Assembly: GCF_020096995.1 (NCBI RefSeq)
Contig: NZ_CP083692.1
Coordinates: forward strand, 2,356,001 to 2,420,000
From: Leucobacter sp. Psy1
GTDB taxonomy: Bacteria; Actinomycetota; Actinomycetes; Actinomycetales; Microbacteriaceae
DNA length: 64,000 nt
Reading direction: 5' to 3'
Shown: positions 34,577 to 44,723 of the stretch, piece by piece
How the letters are laid out: each line of letters begins with the position of its first letter
Position numbering within the stretch: the first letter of the stretch is position 1
Made by a program: the position numbers and the translations under genes
Notes under the pieces: generated by a model
What the model saw: only the letters and a program-made list of their open reading frames with translations
Database searches by the model: none
Told to the model about the DNA's origin: nothing

Positions 34577-36091
34577 GTGACCGCCGTTCCGTCCCTGCTC
34601 CGCCAGCGCTGGCTGGGACCCGCAGCGGTGCTCGCCCTGGCGCTGCTGCTCCGATTCTGGGCGCTCGGCCGCCCTGACACGCTCGTCTTCGACGAGGTCT
34701 ACTACGTCCGCGATGCGATCAGCCAGCTCGCGCATGGGTACCCGACGGTCTGGCCGGATCGCGAGCCGAGTCTCGCCGGTGGACGGGCAACGGGGTTCTC
34801 GGAGTCGCCGGCGAATGCGGTGCACCCGCCGCTCGGCAAATGGATCATCGGTCTGGGGATCCTGCTCTTCGGGCCGGACAACGGCTGGGGCTGGCGCTCC
34901 GCGGTCGCACTCACGGGTGTGATCTCGGTCGCGCTGACCATGCGCCTCGCCTGGAGGATGAGCCGCAGTGTCGTGACGGCCTGCCTCGCGGGTCTACTAC
35001 TGACGATCGACGGAGTCCACGTGACGCTGTCCCGCGTGGGGCTCCTCGACGGACCGCTGACCTGCGCGATCGTGGCGGGCGCACTGTGCCTGTGGCGGGA
35101 CCACGAGCGGGATCGGGCAGGACGCTGGTGGCTCAGACCCTGGCTCGTCGCGGGGGCGGTGTGCTTCGGTGCGGCATCGGCGATCAAGTGGTCAGGGATC
35201 TACCCCATGGTGTTCCTCTTCCTGTTCATCGCAGTGAGCGACGTTCTGGTGGCCCGGCGCACCGGTGCGCGGCACCCGTGGCTCGGCGCCGCTTTCCGCA
35301 CGCTGGTCACCGGAATCGGGGCGCTCGTCGTCGCGGTCGCCGCCTACGTCGCGACGTGGACGGCGTGGATCATCACCCCGGGTGGTCACGCACGCGACAG
35401 CGCCCCCACCTGGTGGGCGGCGCTGTGGCAGTACCATGCGGAGATGCTCGAGTGGCACAGCACACTCTCGGCCCCGCACCCCTACGACTCGTCGCCGTGG
35501 ACCTGGCCGCTCGGCCTGATCCCGACGGCGATGCGCCGATCCACCCTCCCTGCCCCTGGAGACGGGACGGCGGGACCGGCCGGCGAGGCTTCGGACTGGC
35601 TCTCGGTCGTCTCGCCGCTGCCGAATCTGCTGGTGACGTGGGGCGGTGTCGTCGCACTGCTCGTGCTCGCTGCGGTCGTGGGCATCGCGGGAGTCCGGGC
35701 GCTCAGGCACCGCGGCGGCGGCCTGGTCGCGAACCCCCTCGTCGGGGCGGCCGCATTCACGGTCGTCGCCTACCTCTCGGGGTGGCTGCCCTGGGTACTC
35801 ACGGTGTCCCGCTCCGCGGTCTTCCAGTTCTACGCCGTGGTCCTCACGCCCTTCGCGGCCATCGCGCTCGCACTGCTGCTGGCGGAGCTCATCCGCGCCC
35901 CGGAATCGCCGGGGCACCGTCTGCTCCGCTTCGAGCGCGACCCGGGTGCCCTCATGGGGCGCAGGATCGCCGTCGCCATCTTCGTGGTCGTCTCCGTGGC
36001 GGTGTCGCTGTTCTTCTTCCCCCTCTGGTCGGGCATGCCCGTGAGCAGCATGTTCTGGCGGCTGCACCTCTGGCTGCCCGACTGGGTGTAA
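34577..36091 (+). CDS. PMT-family dolichyl/polyprenyl-phosphate-mannose protein mannosyltransferase
   Basis: A 504-residue polytopic membrane GT-C glycosyltransferase. The first extracytoplasmic loop has the catalytic acidic pair [10 protein letters not shown], followed by [17 protein letters not shown], both hallmarks of PMT. About ten transmembrane helices follow, including the C-terminal [25 protein letters not shown] segment typical of actinobacterial PMT (Rv1002c-like). It transfers mannose from polyprenyl-phosphomannose to Ser/Thr of exported proteins. The start is GTG at 34577. It is divergent from proS with 57 bases between. Confidence 0.9.
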   Translation: MTAVPSLLRQRWLGPAAVLALALLLRFWALGRPDTLVFDEVYYVRDAISQLAHGYPTVWPDREPSLAGGRATGFSESPANAVHPPLGKWIIGLGILLFGPDNGWGWRSAVALTGVISVALTMRLAWRMSRSVVTACLAGLLLTIDGVHVTLSRVGLLDGPLTCAIVAGALCLWRDHERDRAGRWWLRPWLVAGAVCFGAASAIKWSGIYPMVFLFLFIAVSDVLVARRTGARHPWLGAAFRTLVTGIGALVVAVAAYVATWTAWIITPGGHARDSAPTWWAALWQYHAEMLEWHSTLSAPHPYDSSPWTWPLGLIPTAMRRSTLPAPGDGTAGPAGEASDWLSVVSPLPNLLVTWGGVVALLVLAAVVGIAGVRALRHRGGGLVANPLVGAAAFTVVAYLSGWLPWVLTVSRSAVFQFYAVVLTPFAAIALALLLAELIRAPESPGHRLLRFERDPGALMGRRIAVAIFVVVSVAVSLFFFPLWSGMPVSSMFWRLHLWLPDWV

Positions 36092-36115
36092 CGTCCCGCG
36101 AGCCGGCTCGATGGA

Positions 36116-36787
36116 TTAGAGCAGTCTGCGGGAGAGCGCCCAGGCGGTGAGCTCGTGCCGGTTGGACAGCTGCAGCTTGCGGAGCACTTTCGACACGTGG
36201 GTTTCCACGGTCTTGACGGAGAGGAACAACTCCGCGGCAACCTCTTTATAGGCGTAGCCGCGAGCGATCATGCGCATGACCTCCTGCTCACGGGCGGAGA
36301 GGCGATCGAGTTCGTCATCCACCACAGCGGTCTCCCCGATCCCCGCGCCGAACGCGTCCAGCACGAAGCCGGCGAGGCGGGGTGAGAAGACGGCATCCCC
36401 CGCTGTGACGCGCGCGACGGCGTCCGCCACCTCGGCGCCCGTCGCGGCTTTCGTAAGATACCCGCGTGCACCGGCGCGGATGACGGAGACGACGTCGTCC
36501 GCGGCATCGGAGACGCTGAGCGCCAGGAACCGTGTGCGTGCGGGGTCGATGACCCCCTGCAGACTTCGGATCACCTCTGCTCCGCCGCCGCCGGCGCCAC
36601 CCGGCAGGTGCACGTCGAGCAAGACGACATCCGGCTCGGTCTCTCGGATCACCCGCACGGCCTCGTCGACGGTCGCGGCCTCGGCGGAGACTTCGAGGTC
36701 AGCTCCGAGATCGGCGCGCAGGCCGGCTCGGAAGATCTGGTGGTCGTCGACGATCACGACCCTGATGGGCTGTTCGCTGGAATTCAC
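36116..36787 (-). CDS. NarL/LuxR-family response regulator of the PspC sensor kinase
   Basis: A 223-residue response regulator. The receiver domain (about 8-130) has the acidic pair DD at 14-15, phospho-acceptor Asp58 in PDVVLLDVHLPGG and a conserved Lys in GYLTKAATG. The C-terminal LuxR helix-turn-helix (about 160-220: LSAREQEVMRMIARGYAYKEVAAELFLSVKTVETHVSKVL) binds DNA. It overlaps the kinase stop by 4 bases (ATGA). The most likely targets are the divergent PspC-domain gene and its own operon. Confidence 0.93.
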   Translation of the reverse strand: MNSSEQPIRVVIVDDHQIFRAGLRADLGADLEVSAEAATVDEAVRVIRETEPDVVLLDVHLPGGAGGGGAEVIRSLQGVIDPARTRFLALSVSDAADDVVSVIRAGARGYLTKAATGAEVADAVARVTAGDAVFSPRLAGFVLDAFGAGIGETAVVDDELDRLSAREQEVMRMIARGYAYKEVAAELFLSVKTVETHVSKVLRKLQLSNRHELTAWALSRRLL

Positions 36788-38130
36788 GTGGACTCCGTTC
36801 CTTGCTCCGGCTGACTCGTCGAACTCGACCGCGGTGCCGACAGCCTGACGGAGGTGCCGGATCCGCCTGGTCCGGCGACGATCCTCGCCGACCCACCCGC
36901 GCGCTCCATGCGACCCAGAATCGATTCGCGCACTCCCATCCGACCCTCTGGAAGCGCCTCCAGGTCGATGCCCGGCCCGCGATCGGTGACGTCGATCATG
37001 ACGCGATCCTGCGCCGCCTCGACATACACCGTCACGGTTCCTCCGGCGTGACGCGCAGCGTTCAGCATGGCCTCTCTGGCCGCAGCGACGAGTGGCTCCG
37101 GGGCGTCGACCCCCGGCCCGATGCCCACTGCGACGACTTCGAACCGCACGGCATGCACCTCCTCCAGTGCTGCGGCGTGGGACTTGAGCTCAACATCGAC
37201 CGCGTCGCGGTCGCGCGCCGGCGCGCCGTCCCCCGTCTGGAAGAGCCACTCCCTGAGCTGCCGCTCCTGGCTGCGAGCGAGACGATCCACGTCGCTCCCG
37301 GCCGCGGAGCGTTGCTGGATCAGCGCGAGCGTCTGCAGCACCGAGTCGTGGAGGTGGGCGGCGATCTCCGCGCGCTCAGCCTCTCGCGCTCGGCCAGCAC
37401 GCTCAGCCATGAGCTCCCGGTTCAGCCGAAGGAGCCACGGCGCGATCGCGAGCGCGACCCCGAGCAGCACCGAGATCGCCGCCGCGATCACGGTCCACGC
37501 ATTCGGCTGACGCGCCGTGACGAAGAACATGAGCACGCCGACCGCCACCAGCGCGAGCGCGGCCAGCACGCGAGGCACAGCACTGCGGTCGGGTCGCGCG
37601 CGGTCCGCGATCTGCCACCACGCGAGTCCGACGCCGACGCAGATCGCGAATGCCGGCAGGATCAGGTCGAGACGCACGTCCACGTTGAGACGCATCAGCA
37701 CGAGCGCGACCCCCACCGCGAGCAGGCCGAGCCCGAGCAGGACCTCGGCCACCGGGATCCGCCGCTTGACCACCCTCGCGGTCGCAGTCGCAGGAGCATT
37801 CGTGCTCGCACGGGGTGCAGCGGCGGGAGGAACCGCGGCAGCGGGAGAGGGGCCGGGCTCTGCTGAAACCGCCGCGGCTCCCGCCGATCCTGCTCCGCTG
37901 GGCCGGGTGAAAGCACGCCGCAGCGGGACGACACCGTCGACCTCGCCCTCCTCGGGGACCGTCGCCCACAACCATGCGTACAGCAGGGCGCCCGCACCCC
38001 CGAGCAGCGCGAGCGCCGCGAGGACGACGCGCACCTGCACCGGCTCCCACCCGAGATGCCTGGCGAGCCCCGCACCGACACCCGCGATGATGCGGTCGGT
38101 GCGCGGGCGCGTCAGCGGTGGTCTGTTCAC
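36784..38130 (-). CDS. PspC-domain sensor histidine kinase
   Basis: A 448-residue kinase beginning with a PspC domain (about 5-65: RTDRIIAGVGAGLARHLGWEPVQVRVVLAALALLGG...). A Pro/Ala-rich linker, about four more transmembrane helices and a HisKA_3 dimerisation helix follow, the last carrying the phospho-His in EIAAHLHDSVLQTLALIQQ. A HATPase ends the protein (NAARHAGG; DRGPGID; GMGVRESI-like). The GTG at 38130 (VNRPPLTR) follows GGATGAGAGG; an upstream in-frame GTG at 38172 is an alternative. It probably senses envelope state through the PspC module, since the divergent gene encodes another PspC protein. Confidence 0.88.
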   Translation of the reverse strand: MNRPPLTRPRTDRIIAGVGAGLARHLGWEPVQVRVVLAALALLGGAGALLYAWLWATVPEEGEVDGVVPLRRAFTRPSGAGSAGAAAVSAEPGPSPAAAVPPAAAPRASTNAPATATARVVKRRIPVAEVLLGLGLLAVGVALVLMRLNVDVRLDLILPAFAICVGVGLAWWQIADRARPDRSAVPRVLAALALVAVGVLMFFVTARQPNAWTVIAAAISVLLGVALAIAPWLLRLNRELMAERAGRAREAERAEIAAHLHDSVLQTLALIQQRSAAGSDVDRLARSQERQLREWLFQTGDGAPARDRDAVDVELKSHAAALEEVHAVRFEVVAVGIGPGVDAPEPLVAAAREAMLNAARHAGGTVTVYVEAAQDRVMIDVTDRGPGIDLEALPEGRMGVRESILGRMERAGGSARIVAGPGGSGTSVRLSAPRSSSTSQPEQGTEST

Positions 38131-38244
38131 CCTCTCATCCAAGCACCCCGAGCGCTCACCCGCATCGTTCACGGCGAGGAATCAGGGTCGGGTCAGGGGG
38201 AACCCCGATGGCGACGCGAGCGCTCCGACAGCAGACTCGAAGAC

Positions 38245-39768
38245 ATGAACGCATCACAGCCTCCCGGGGACCAGACTCCCCCTGACCCGCAGTTCGGGCG
38301 ATCCGAACGACCTGCCGAAGGCTTCTTCGGTTGGATCCGCGGCCTCGGATTCTCGCGCGCTCAGGATCGCTGGTTCGCCGGCGTCGCCTCGGGTATCGCC
38401 GCGAAGATCGGCATCGACCCGCTCATCGTGCGCGGCGTCTTCCTCGTCCTCGCCGTACTCGGCGGCCCGGGCATCCTGCTCTACGTGCTCGGCTGGCTGC
38501 TCATGCCCGACCATACCGGCCGCATTCACCTGGAGGACATCGTCCGGGGGCGAGCGTCGACCGGGGTACTGATCACGGCAGTCGTGCTCGCGGCGGTCAT
38601 CGTGCTCCCGGTCCTCCTGCGCATCGTCGGCCTCCCCTTCGGAGGTTTCGCCCTCTGGGACGTCTGGGGGATGCCCGATTGGATCTCCGCACTGTTCGCC
38701 GTCCTGTGGTGGACCGCGCTCGTGGGCGGAGCGATCTGGTTGATCGTGTGGTTCTTCACGAGCGGACCTGGGGCTCCCGGGCGGCAGGCGAGGCCGGCTG
38801 ACGCACCTGGCGACGCAGGTGCCGAGGCGGGCGGCGACGCCACCGGTCCGAAGTCGGCGTCGACGAACCCTCCGCCGCCGGGCGACGCTGCGGAGCCGTC
38901 CAGGGATTGGGCACAGTGGAGCGAGCAGATGGGCCAGCGCGCCGGTGAGTGGGGCGAAGACGTCGGCCGTCGCGCGGCCGAGTGGGGTGAACGGGTGAGC
39001 GCCGAGAGCACCGCCAGGCACCGGGCGAGGCGACTGGGAGCGGGCCACATCCTCCTCACCCTGGCGTTCGCGCTCCTCGCGGGCGGCACCGCAGTGGCCG
39101 CGGTCCTCAGTGGCTGGGTCGCGCTTCCGCTCTCCGGTGATGCCAGTCAGACCTGGCTTGCGTACGTGGTCGGCGGCGTGATCGCACTCGCGGTCATCGG
39201 GCTCTCCCTCATCGTCGCGGGCGCTCGCGGCAAGGACGGCGGCATCCTCGTCTTCTTCTCGTGGTGCGGGGTCGTCGCACTGCTCTTCACCGCCATCTTC
39301 CCGTCCGGCTCCGCGTTCCAGCCGTTCGGGCAGCGCACCGTCACAATCTCGTCTGACGGCGACGCTCCCGGCGTCACGATGATCGCGGGCAACGCGACCG
39401 TCGACCTCTCAGACCTGGACGACAGCACCAGCGCCGTCGACACGGAGATCTGGGTGCTCGCCGGGCAGGCGCGCCTCCTCCTCCCCGAGGATCGCCCGAC
39501 CATCGTCGATGTCCGCCTCCTGGCCGGCAACATCACCGAACGCGGCACCGACTCCGACGGACGACAGAGCTCAGGGGTGCTCCTGCACCGCACCATCACC
39601 GCAGGCTCCCCCGTCACCGGTTCCCGAGCCTCCGCCTCGGACGACGCGGCCCACGTGACGATCCGACTCGCGTTCGGCACCGCCCGCATCTCCGACGATC
39701 CCGTCGATGTCACGACCGCCGACGCGGCACCCATGACCACACTCGCATCCGAGGAGGCACTGCGATGA
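38245..39768 (+). CDS. PspC-domain membrane protein with LiaF-like C-terminus
   Basis: A 507-residue protein. An N-terminal PspC domain (about residues 35-95: RAQDRWFAGVASGIAAKIGIDPLIVRGVFLVLAVLGG...) is followed by further transmembrane helices and a charged cytoplasmic-looking loop rich in Gly/Ala/Asp (about 180-260). Another pair of helices leads to a beta-rich C-terminal domain from about 370 (VTISSDGDAPGVTMIAGNATVDLSDL...). The last part resembles the repeated beta-strands of LiaF/DUF4097-type proteins. The ATG at 38245 is chosen because translation upstream overlaps the kinase promoter region. It is divergent from the PspC kinase and probably its regulated partner in envelope stress response. 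Confidence 0.82.
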   Translation: MNASQPPGDQTPPDPQFGRSERPAEGFFGWIRGLGFSRAQDRWFAGVASGIAAKIGIDPLIVRGVFLVLAVLGGPGILLYVLGWLLMPDHTGRIHLEDIVRGRASTGVLITAVVLAAVIVLPVLLRIVGLPFGGFALWDVWGMPDWISALFAVLWWTALVGGAIWLIVWFFTSGPGAPGRQARPADAPGDAGAEAGGDATGPKSASTNPPPPGDAAEPSRDWAQWSEQMGQRAGEWGEDVGRRAAEWGERVSAESTARHRARRLGAGHILLTLAFALLAGGTAVAAVLSGWVALPLSGDASQTWLAYVVGGVIALAVIGLSLIVAGARGKDGGILVFFSWCGVVALLFTAIFPSGSAFQPFGQRTVTISSDGDAPGVTMIAGNATVDLSDLDDSTSAVDTEIWVLAGQARLLLPEDRPTIVDVRLLAGNITERGTDSDGRQSSGVLLHRTITAGSPVTGSRASASDDAAHVTIRLAFGTARISDDPVDVTTADAAPMTTLASEEALR

Positions 39769-40073
39769 ACACCACTCCACTCGAACCACCCGAGCCAGCC
39801 GACGCTCAGCCCGCTGAGCCGCAACCCGCTGGGCCGCAGCCCGCTGAGCCGCACGCCGTCGACGCGGACCCGGCGCCCGACAAACGATCGGGTGCGAGCA
39901 CGGGAACCATCGTCTGGGGCGTCCTCATCCTGGCCTTCTGCGCTGTGGTACTCCAGCAGACGCTCGCCCCCGGTACCGTCGACCCCGGTATGTGGGTCAC
40001 CGGCGTCGTGCTGGGACTCGGAGCACTGCTCCTGGTCGTCGCAGTGGCCGTGATCCTGCGCGGCCGCCGCTGA
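39765..40073 (+). CDS. Small Pro-rich membrane protein coupled to the PspC gene
   Basis: A 102-residue protein whose ATG overlaps the PspC gene stop (ATGA). Residues 5-40 are a Pro/Ala/Glu repeat (PAEPQPAGPQPAEP), followed by two transmembrane helices (TIVWGVLILAFCAVVLQQTL; MWVTGVVLGLGALLLVVAVAVIL) and a basic end (RGRR). No known domain is recognised. The coupling suggests it works with the PspC protein in the same envelope process. Confidence 0.78.
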   Translation: MNTTPLEPPEPADAQPAEPQPAGPQPAEPHAVDADPAPDKRSGASTGTIVWGVLILAFCAVVLQQTLAPGTVDPGMWVTGVVLGLGALLLVVAVAVILRGRR

Positions 40074-40091
40074 CGCCGCCCGATTCCGCGC

Positions 40092-41606
40092 TCAGTCGTT
40101 CTCGAGGCGCGGGATCGGGCGCGTCTGCGTATTGATCCAGTGCAGGGGCACCTCTATCTCGACCCGAGTGCCGCCGGCGACGTCGGGGCTCCAGGTGATC
40201 GACCCGCCCAGTTCGCCCTCGATGAGGGTCCGCACGATCTGCGTGCCCAGCCCATCCCCGACGGTTCCGCCCGGCAATCCGGTGCCGGTGTCCACGACCT
40301 CGACGAGCAGACGGCGGTCATCGCGATCCGCGCGGACGAAGACTTCGCCCTCGCGGCCGGCCAGACCGTGCTCGACCGCATTGGTGACGACCTCCGTCAG
40401 CGCGAGCGCCAGCGGTGTCGCGTACTCGGATGGGAGCTCGCCGAAGGTCCCCTCTTTGCGGGGATGGACGGTGGTCCCGTGGAGGCTCGCGACCTCGGCG
40501 GCCAGGCCGACGACCCGATCGAACACCACATCGAAGTCGACGATCTGCGAGAGGCCGGTCGACAGGGTGTCGTGCACGACGGCGATTGCGGCGACGCGGC
40601 GCATGGCCTGCCCCAGCACCTGCTTCGCCTCCTCGGCTCGAGCGCGGCGCGCCTGCACTCTGAGCAGCGACGCGACGGTCTGCAGGTTGTTCTTGACGCG
40701 GTGATGGATCTCGCGGATCGTGGCGTCCTTCGTGATGAGCTCCTGCGCCTGCTGCCTGATCTCGGTGACATCGCGGGTGAGCACGATCCCCCCGGCACGG
40801 TGCCCGTCACGGATGACCGGGATCGACCGGAGGGTCACGGTCCGCCCGAGCGCCTCGAGGTCAGCGCGCTTCGCGATCTTGCCCTGCGCGATGAGCGGCA
40901 GGCTCTCGTTCGTGTCGAACTGACCACGCACGATCTCCGCGACGGCGTCGGGGAAGCTCTCGCCCTCCAGCTCATCGCGGTAGCCGAGAAGGTTGAAGGT
41001 TGACTGCGTGTTCGGGCTCGCGAACTGGACGATGCCCTCCGGATCGACGCGCACGAGTCCGTCGGCCGCGCGGGGCGCGCCGCGCTCGCGCCCGCGACTC
41101 GTACCTGGAGAAGGGAAGTCTCCGTGCTGGATCATCGTGAAGATGTCGAGCGCGCACTCCCGGAACGCGGCTCCGATCCGCGACGCGTTCCGCGCGTCGG
41201 AGACGCTCGTGTGCAGCGTGATCACCGCGAACGGCTGCGACGGGTGACCCTCACTGTCGCGGCGGGCGACCGAGTACGCCGTCAAGCGCATCGGGTTCTC
41301 CTCGTACCAGGCGGGAGCGGTGGAGTTCACGGGCTCGCGCGTCTGCATGGCCTCGTCGACGAGGTCCTGCCAATCGGGCCGCAGGTACTCCCCCAGGATG
41401 TCGCGGTAGAACATCGTCACCGAACCGGCTGGCCGACTGTGCGCGACGGCGAGGTAGGTGCCATCGGGCGTCGGCGCCCACAGCACGACGTCGCCCAGGG
41501 CGAGGTCGGCGAGCAGCGGCCAGTCGAACATGAGCAGTTCGAGCCAGTCGATCTCTTCCTCGTTCAGGCTGGAGTATTTCTCGGCAAGTTTCCGCAGTGT
41601 CGACAC
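40092..41606 (-). CDS. pdtaS: PdtaS-type cytosolic sensor histidine kinase
   Basis: A 504-residue soluble kinase of the HWE/HisKA_2 type. An N-terminal GAF-like domain (1-160), a PAS domain (about 185-285) and the signature EIHHRVKNNLQTVASLLRVQ (His301/302) are present. The HATPase_c follows with NAVEHGL, VVDTGTGLP and GDGLGTQIV. There is no transmembrane helix. In mycobacteria PdtaS phosphorylates the antiterminator-type regulator PdtaR; the partner is not in this window. The start MSTLRKLAEKYSSLNEEEIDWLE matches homologues well. It is convergent with the small PspC-linked gene. Confidence 0.9.
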   Translation of the reverse strand: MSTLRKLAEKYSSLNEEEIDWLELLMFDWPLLADLALGDVVLWAPTPDGTYLAVAHSRPAGSVTMFYRDILGEYLRPDWQDLVDEAMQTREPVNSTAPAWYEENPMRLTAYSVARRDSEGHPSQPFAVITLHTSVSDARNASRIGAAFRECALDIFTMIQHGDFPSPGTSRGRERGAPRAADGLVRVDPEGIVQFASPNTQSTFNLLGYRDELEGESFPDAVAEIVRGQFDTNESLPLIAQGKIAKRADLEALGRTVTLRSIPVIRDGHRAGGIVLTRDVTEIRQQAQELITKDATIREIHHRVKNNLQTVASLLRVQARRARAEEAKQVLGQAMRRVAAIAVVHDTLSTGLSQIVDFDVVFDRVVGLAAEVASLHGTTVHPRKEGTFGELPSEYATPLALALTEVVTNAVEHGLAGREGEVFVRADRDDRRLLVEVVDTGTGLPGGTVGDGLGTQIVRTLIEGELGGSITWSPDVAGGTRVEIEVPLHWINTQTRPIPRLEND

Positions 41607-41670
41607 GGGAAGTAGCCTACCGCCCGTGGCTCACGGGCCCTGCGCATTCGCGCACAGGGAAACATCTCGC

Positions 41671-41701
41671 TTGACACTCTTCACCCACTGTTTTCTATGG
41701 T
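41671..41701 (+). promoter_or_regulatory. Sigma-70-type promoter ahead of the Rv3235-like gene
   Basis: A perfect -35 TTGACA (41671-41676) is followed after 17 bases by TCTATG, or by the overlapping TATGGT, as -10. It sits about 85 bases upstream of the TTG start at 41785 and is one of the clearest promoters in the window. No gene of the other strand uses this stretch. Confidence 0.6.
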
Positions 41702-41784
41702 GGGGTCATCACTCGCGGCCGCAGGGGGACACCCCAGGGGGACGGGACCGCTTCACCGCACCCACTGGAACAGGAGCGCCTGCC

Positions 41785-42183
41785 TTGCCCGGACACCCGC
41801 CCCGAACCTCACGCGCCGCGACCGCGCCGAGCACTCCCCCGGCGATCCCTCCTCCGCCGCGCGCCTTCATCGCGGCCCTCGCGGTGCACGCGGTGGAGGT
41901 GCTCGAGGGGAGCCGTCCCTTCACCCAGCTCCGCGGCCGCCTCTCGACGGCAGCCGCGGAACAGCTGCTCTTCCAACGCCAGCTCCGAGCTGAACGTCGA
42001 GCGGTGCATCGCGATCGCCGCCGCATCGTTCCGCACCCCGGCTCGGTCTTCACCTCGGAGCCGCGGCCCGGGGCGATCGAGGCGAGCGTGACGGTGTACG
42101 TCGGCCGCCGCGCGATCGGGGTCGCGATGCGCCTCGAACTCACGCACGGCCGCTGGCGCGCCGAAGTGCTCGGGGTGATGTGA
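41785..42183 (+). CDS. Rv3235-family protein
   Basis: A 132-residue protein. The TTG at 41785 is favoured by CAGGAG eight bases upstream; in-frame extension further up would pass through the promoter. A Pro/Ala/Ser-rich N-terminus is followed by a basic helical and beta domain with AFIAALAVHAVEVLEGSRPFTQLRGRLS, RRAVHRDRRR and EASVTVYVGRRAIGVAMRLELTHGRWRAEVLGVM. This is the pattern of the actinobacterial Rv3235 family, whose function is unknown. It is convergent with rlmB. Confidence 0.8.
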   Translation: MPGHPPRTSRAATAPSTPPAIPPPPRAFIAALAVHAVEVLEGSRPFTQLRGRLSTAAAEQLLFQRQLRAERRAVHRDRRRIVPHPGSVFTSEPRPGAIEASVTVYVGRRAIGVAMRLELTHGRWRAEVLGVM

Positions 42184-42194
42184 CGATGCCAGGA

Positions 42195-43199
42195 TCAGGC
42201 CCGGCCGGACTCCGCCCGCAGCTTCGCGACCTCGTACAGCGTGACGCTCGCGGCAACGCTGGCGTTCAAGGACTCAGCGGCACCGGTGATCGGAATCGAC
42301 ACCAGGGCGTCGCAGTGCTCCGACACCAGTCGGGAGAGGCCCTTGCCCTCGCTGCCGATCACGAGCACGAGCGGCCGGTCGGCGAGATCGAGTCCCGGCA
42401 GCGAGACGTCGCCGTCCCCGTCCAGCCCGACGACGAAGACGCCCTGCTTCTTGAAATCCTTCAGCGTCTGGGTCAGGTTGCCCGCCATGGCGACGGGAAT
42501 TCGCGCTGCAGCACCGGCGGAGGTGCGCCAAGCGGCCGAGTTCACCGGCGCAGCGCGGCGCTGCGGCACGATGACGCCGTGACCGCCGAATGCCGCAACC
42601 GAACGGATGATCGCGCCCAGGTTGCGCGGGTCCGTCACCCCGTCGAGAGCCACGAAGAGCGGCGTCTGATTCCGGTCGACCGTCTTCTCGAGCAGGTCGA
42701 TCGGGTGCGCGTACTCGTACGGCGGCACCTTCAACGCCACGCCCTGGTGCACCGTGTCCCGGGACACCATACGGTCGAGCTCGGGGCGCATCACCTCGAG
42801 CACGGGCAGGTTGGACTTCACCGCGAGGCTCAGGATCTCTCGGAACCGATCATCCATCTCGACCTTGGCCGCGATGTAGAGCGTCGTGGCAGGCGACTTC
42901 GTGCGAAGCGCCTCCAACACCGCGTTCCGGCCCGTGACGAGCTCGGAATCGTCCGACTGCTGAGGCGCCCTGCCGCGGCGCTCGCCGGAGTCCCGGCCGC
43001 CACCGCCGTGCCGCTGGCGCGCAGCGTCATAGCGCTCGCGTGCCGCCTTCGCCTTGCCCGCGGGGTGATACGGCCGATCCTCGGCCTTCGGCGTAGGCTT
43101 CTTGCCCTCCAGCGCCTGCCGGCCCTGACCTCCCGACCCGACGGCCTTGCCGCGGCTCTTCTTGCGTACGGCGCCTGGGCGCCCCTTCTTCGTGTTCAT
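42195..43199 (-). CDS. rlmB: 23S rRNA (guanosine(2251)-2'-O)-methyltransferase
   Basis: A 334-residue SPOUT methyltransferase. A Lys/Arg/Gly-rich extension of about 85 residues (disordered, actinobacterial) precedes the substrate-binding domain ([12 protein letters not shown]). The trefoil-knot SAM domain follows, with [38 protein letters not shown] and [15 protein letters not shown]. It methylates G2251 in the peptidyl transferase loop. Its ATG overlaps the cysS stop (ATGA); cysS-rlmB order is conserved in actinobacteria next to carD-ispD-ispF, which lie a few kilobases away here. Confidence 0.94.
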   Translation of the reverse strand: MNTKKGRPGAVRKKSRGKAVGSGGQGRQALEGKKPTPKAEDRPYHPAGKAKAARERYDAARQRHGGGGRDSGERRGRAPQQSDDSELVTGRNAVLEALRTKSPATTLYIAAKVEMDDRFREILSLAVKSNLPVLEVMRPELDRMVSRDTVHQGVALKVPPYEYAHPIDLLEKTVDRNQTPLFVALDGVTDPRNLGAIIRSVAAFGGHGVIVPQRRAAPVNSAAWRTSAGAAARIPVAMAGNLTQTLKDFKKQGVFVVGLDGDGDVSLPGLDLADRPLVLVIGSEGKGLSRLVSEHCDALVSIPITGAAESLNASVAASVTLYEVAKLRAESGRA

Positions 43200-44653
43200 G
43201 TCAAGCTCCAGCGGGTTCCGGTCGGACTGTCTTCGATGGTGACGCCAGCGTGCTGCAGGCGGTCGCGAATGGTGTCGCTCAGGGCGAAGTCTTTCGACGC
43301 CCTGGCGGTAGCTCTGTCGGCGATGAGGCCCTCGATCAGGGTGTCGAGCACGGATGAGGCACGGTCATCGGCGACCGCCCCCGCTCCTCCGGCCCACTGC
43401 TCGGCGCGCGCATCCACTCCGAGCACGTCGATCATCGCCGCGACCTGGGATGCGGCGGCGATCGCGGCTTCGAGGTCGCCCCCATCCAGCGCGGTGTTCC
43501 CCGCGCGCACGGTCTGGTGCAGCACGCCGAGGGCCTGCGGCACGCCGAAATCGTCGAGCATCGCCGAGGTGAAGGCTTCGGGAAGGTCATCCGCGCTCGC
43601 AGCACCGTTCAGGGCAGCGAACCCGGCGTCGTCGCCCGACGCCCGCTCGACGCGCTCCAGAAAACCCTCGATACGCGAGAGCGCCGCCTCGGCCTCGGCA
43701 AGCGATTCGGCGCTGAACTCCAGGGTGGAGCGATAGTGCGCCGAACCGAGAAAGTACCGGAGCACGATCGGACGCGCCTGCTGCAGCAGATCCGCCGCGA
43801 ACAACGAGTTGCCGAGCGACTTCGACATCTTCTGCCCGCCAGTGTTGACCAGACCGTTGTGGATCCACAGGCGCGCGAACGGATGCCCCGCCGCGTTCGA
43901 CTGGGCAAGCTCGTTCTCGTGGTGCGGAAAACGGAGGTCGAGCCCGCCCCCGTGGATGTCGAACTCATCGCCCAAATAGCGGGTCGACATCGCCGAGCAC
44001 TCGATGTGCCAGCCGGGCCGACCGCGGCCCCACGGGGATTCCCACGAGGCCGAAGCCGGCTCGTGGTCGCGGTGCGCCTTCCACAGCGCGAAATCGCGCG
44101 CGTCGCGTTTGCCGACCGGCTCGCTGTCGGCAGCCTCCTCCATCTGGTCCCGGCTCTGTCGCGTCAGCGCACCGTACTCGGGCCAGCTGCCGGTGTCGAA
44201 GTACACGCTGCCCGAGCCGTCCTCGGCGACGTACGCGTGACCACGCTCGATGAGGCGCTCGATGAGATCGATCATCTCCTGGATATTGGCGGTCGCGCGG
44301 GGCTCGTAGGTGGGCGGCAGGACGCCGATCGCGTCGTATGCCGCAGTGAAGTCGCGCTCGACCCGGTAGGCCAGCGCCCACCACTCCTCGGGGGCGCCCG
44401 CCGCGGCAGCGGTGCGCGCGCCCTCGAGGATCTTGTCGTCGATGTCGGTGACGTTGCGGATCAGCGTGACCCGGTACCCGCTCGCCGTGAGCCACCGGCG
44501 GATCTGGTCGTAGACCAGCGCGCTGCGCAGGTGCCCGATGTGCGGCGCCGACTGCACCGTCGGCCCGCAGACGTACAGGCCCACCTCGCCCGGGGTCACC
44601 GGGTCGAGGTCGAGGAGTTCCTGACGCTTCGAGTCGTAGATGCGCTGATTCAC
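43196..44653 (-). CDS. cysS: Cysteinyl-tRNA synthetase
   Basis: A 485-residue class I synthetase. The HIGH motif is [13 protein letters not shown] and the KMSKS motif is QKMSKSLGN. Zinc ligands are seen in [18 protein letters not shown] and FPHHENE. The C-terminal helical anticodon-binding region ends with [31 protein letters not shown]. The GTG at 44653 ([11 protein letters not shown]) follows TAGAGGCT and gives the usual length; a further upstream start adds twelve unlikely residues. MshC, the mycothiol ligase paralogue, is excluded because KMSKS plus the tRNA domain and the full length are present. Confidence 0.95.
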   Translation of the reverse strand: MNQRIYDSKRQELLDLDPVTPGEVGLYVCGPTVQSAPHIGHLRSALVYDQIRRWLTASGYRVTLIRNVTDIDDKILEGARTAAAAGAPEEWWALAYRVERDFTAAYDAIGVLPPTYEPRATANIQEMIDLIERLIERGHAYVAEDGSGSVYFDTGSWPEYGALTRQSRDQMEEAADSEPVGKRDARDFALWKAHRDHEPASASWESPWGRGRPGWHIECSAMSTRYLGDEFDIHGGGLDLRFPHHENELAQSNAAGHPFARLWIHNGLVNTGGQKMSKSLGNSLFAADLLQQARPIVLRYFLGSAHYRSTLEFSAESLAEAEAALSRIEGFLERVERASGDDAGFAALNGAASADDLPEAFTSAMLDDFGVPQALGVLHQTVRAGNTALDGGDLEAAIAAASQVAAMIDVLGVDARAEQWAGGAGAVADDRASSVLDTLIEGLIADRATARASKDFALSDTIRDRLQHAGVTIEDSPTGTRWSLT

Positions 44654-44723
44654 AGCCTCTACCCTACTGGTCGCCGGTCCGAGGCCCACGCGGGCGGGCC
44701 AGTCGGACTCGGCCGGGCGCCCG

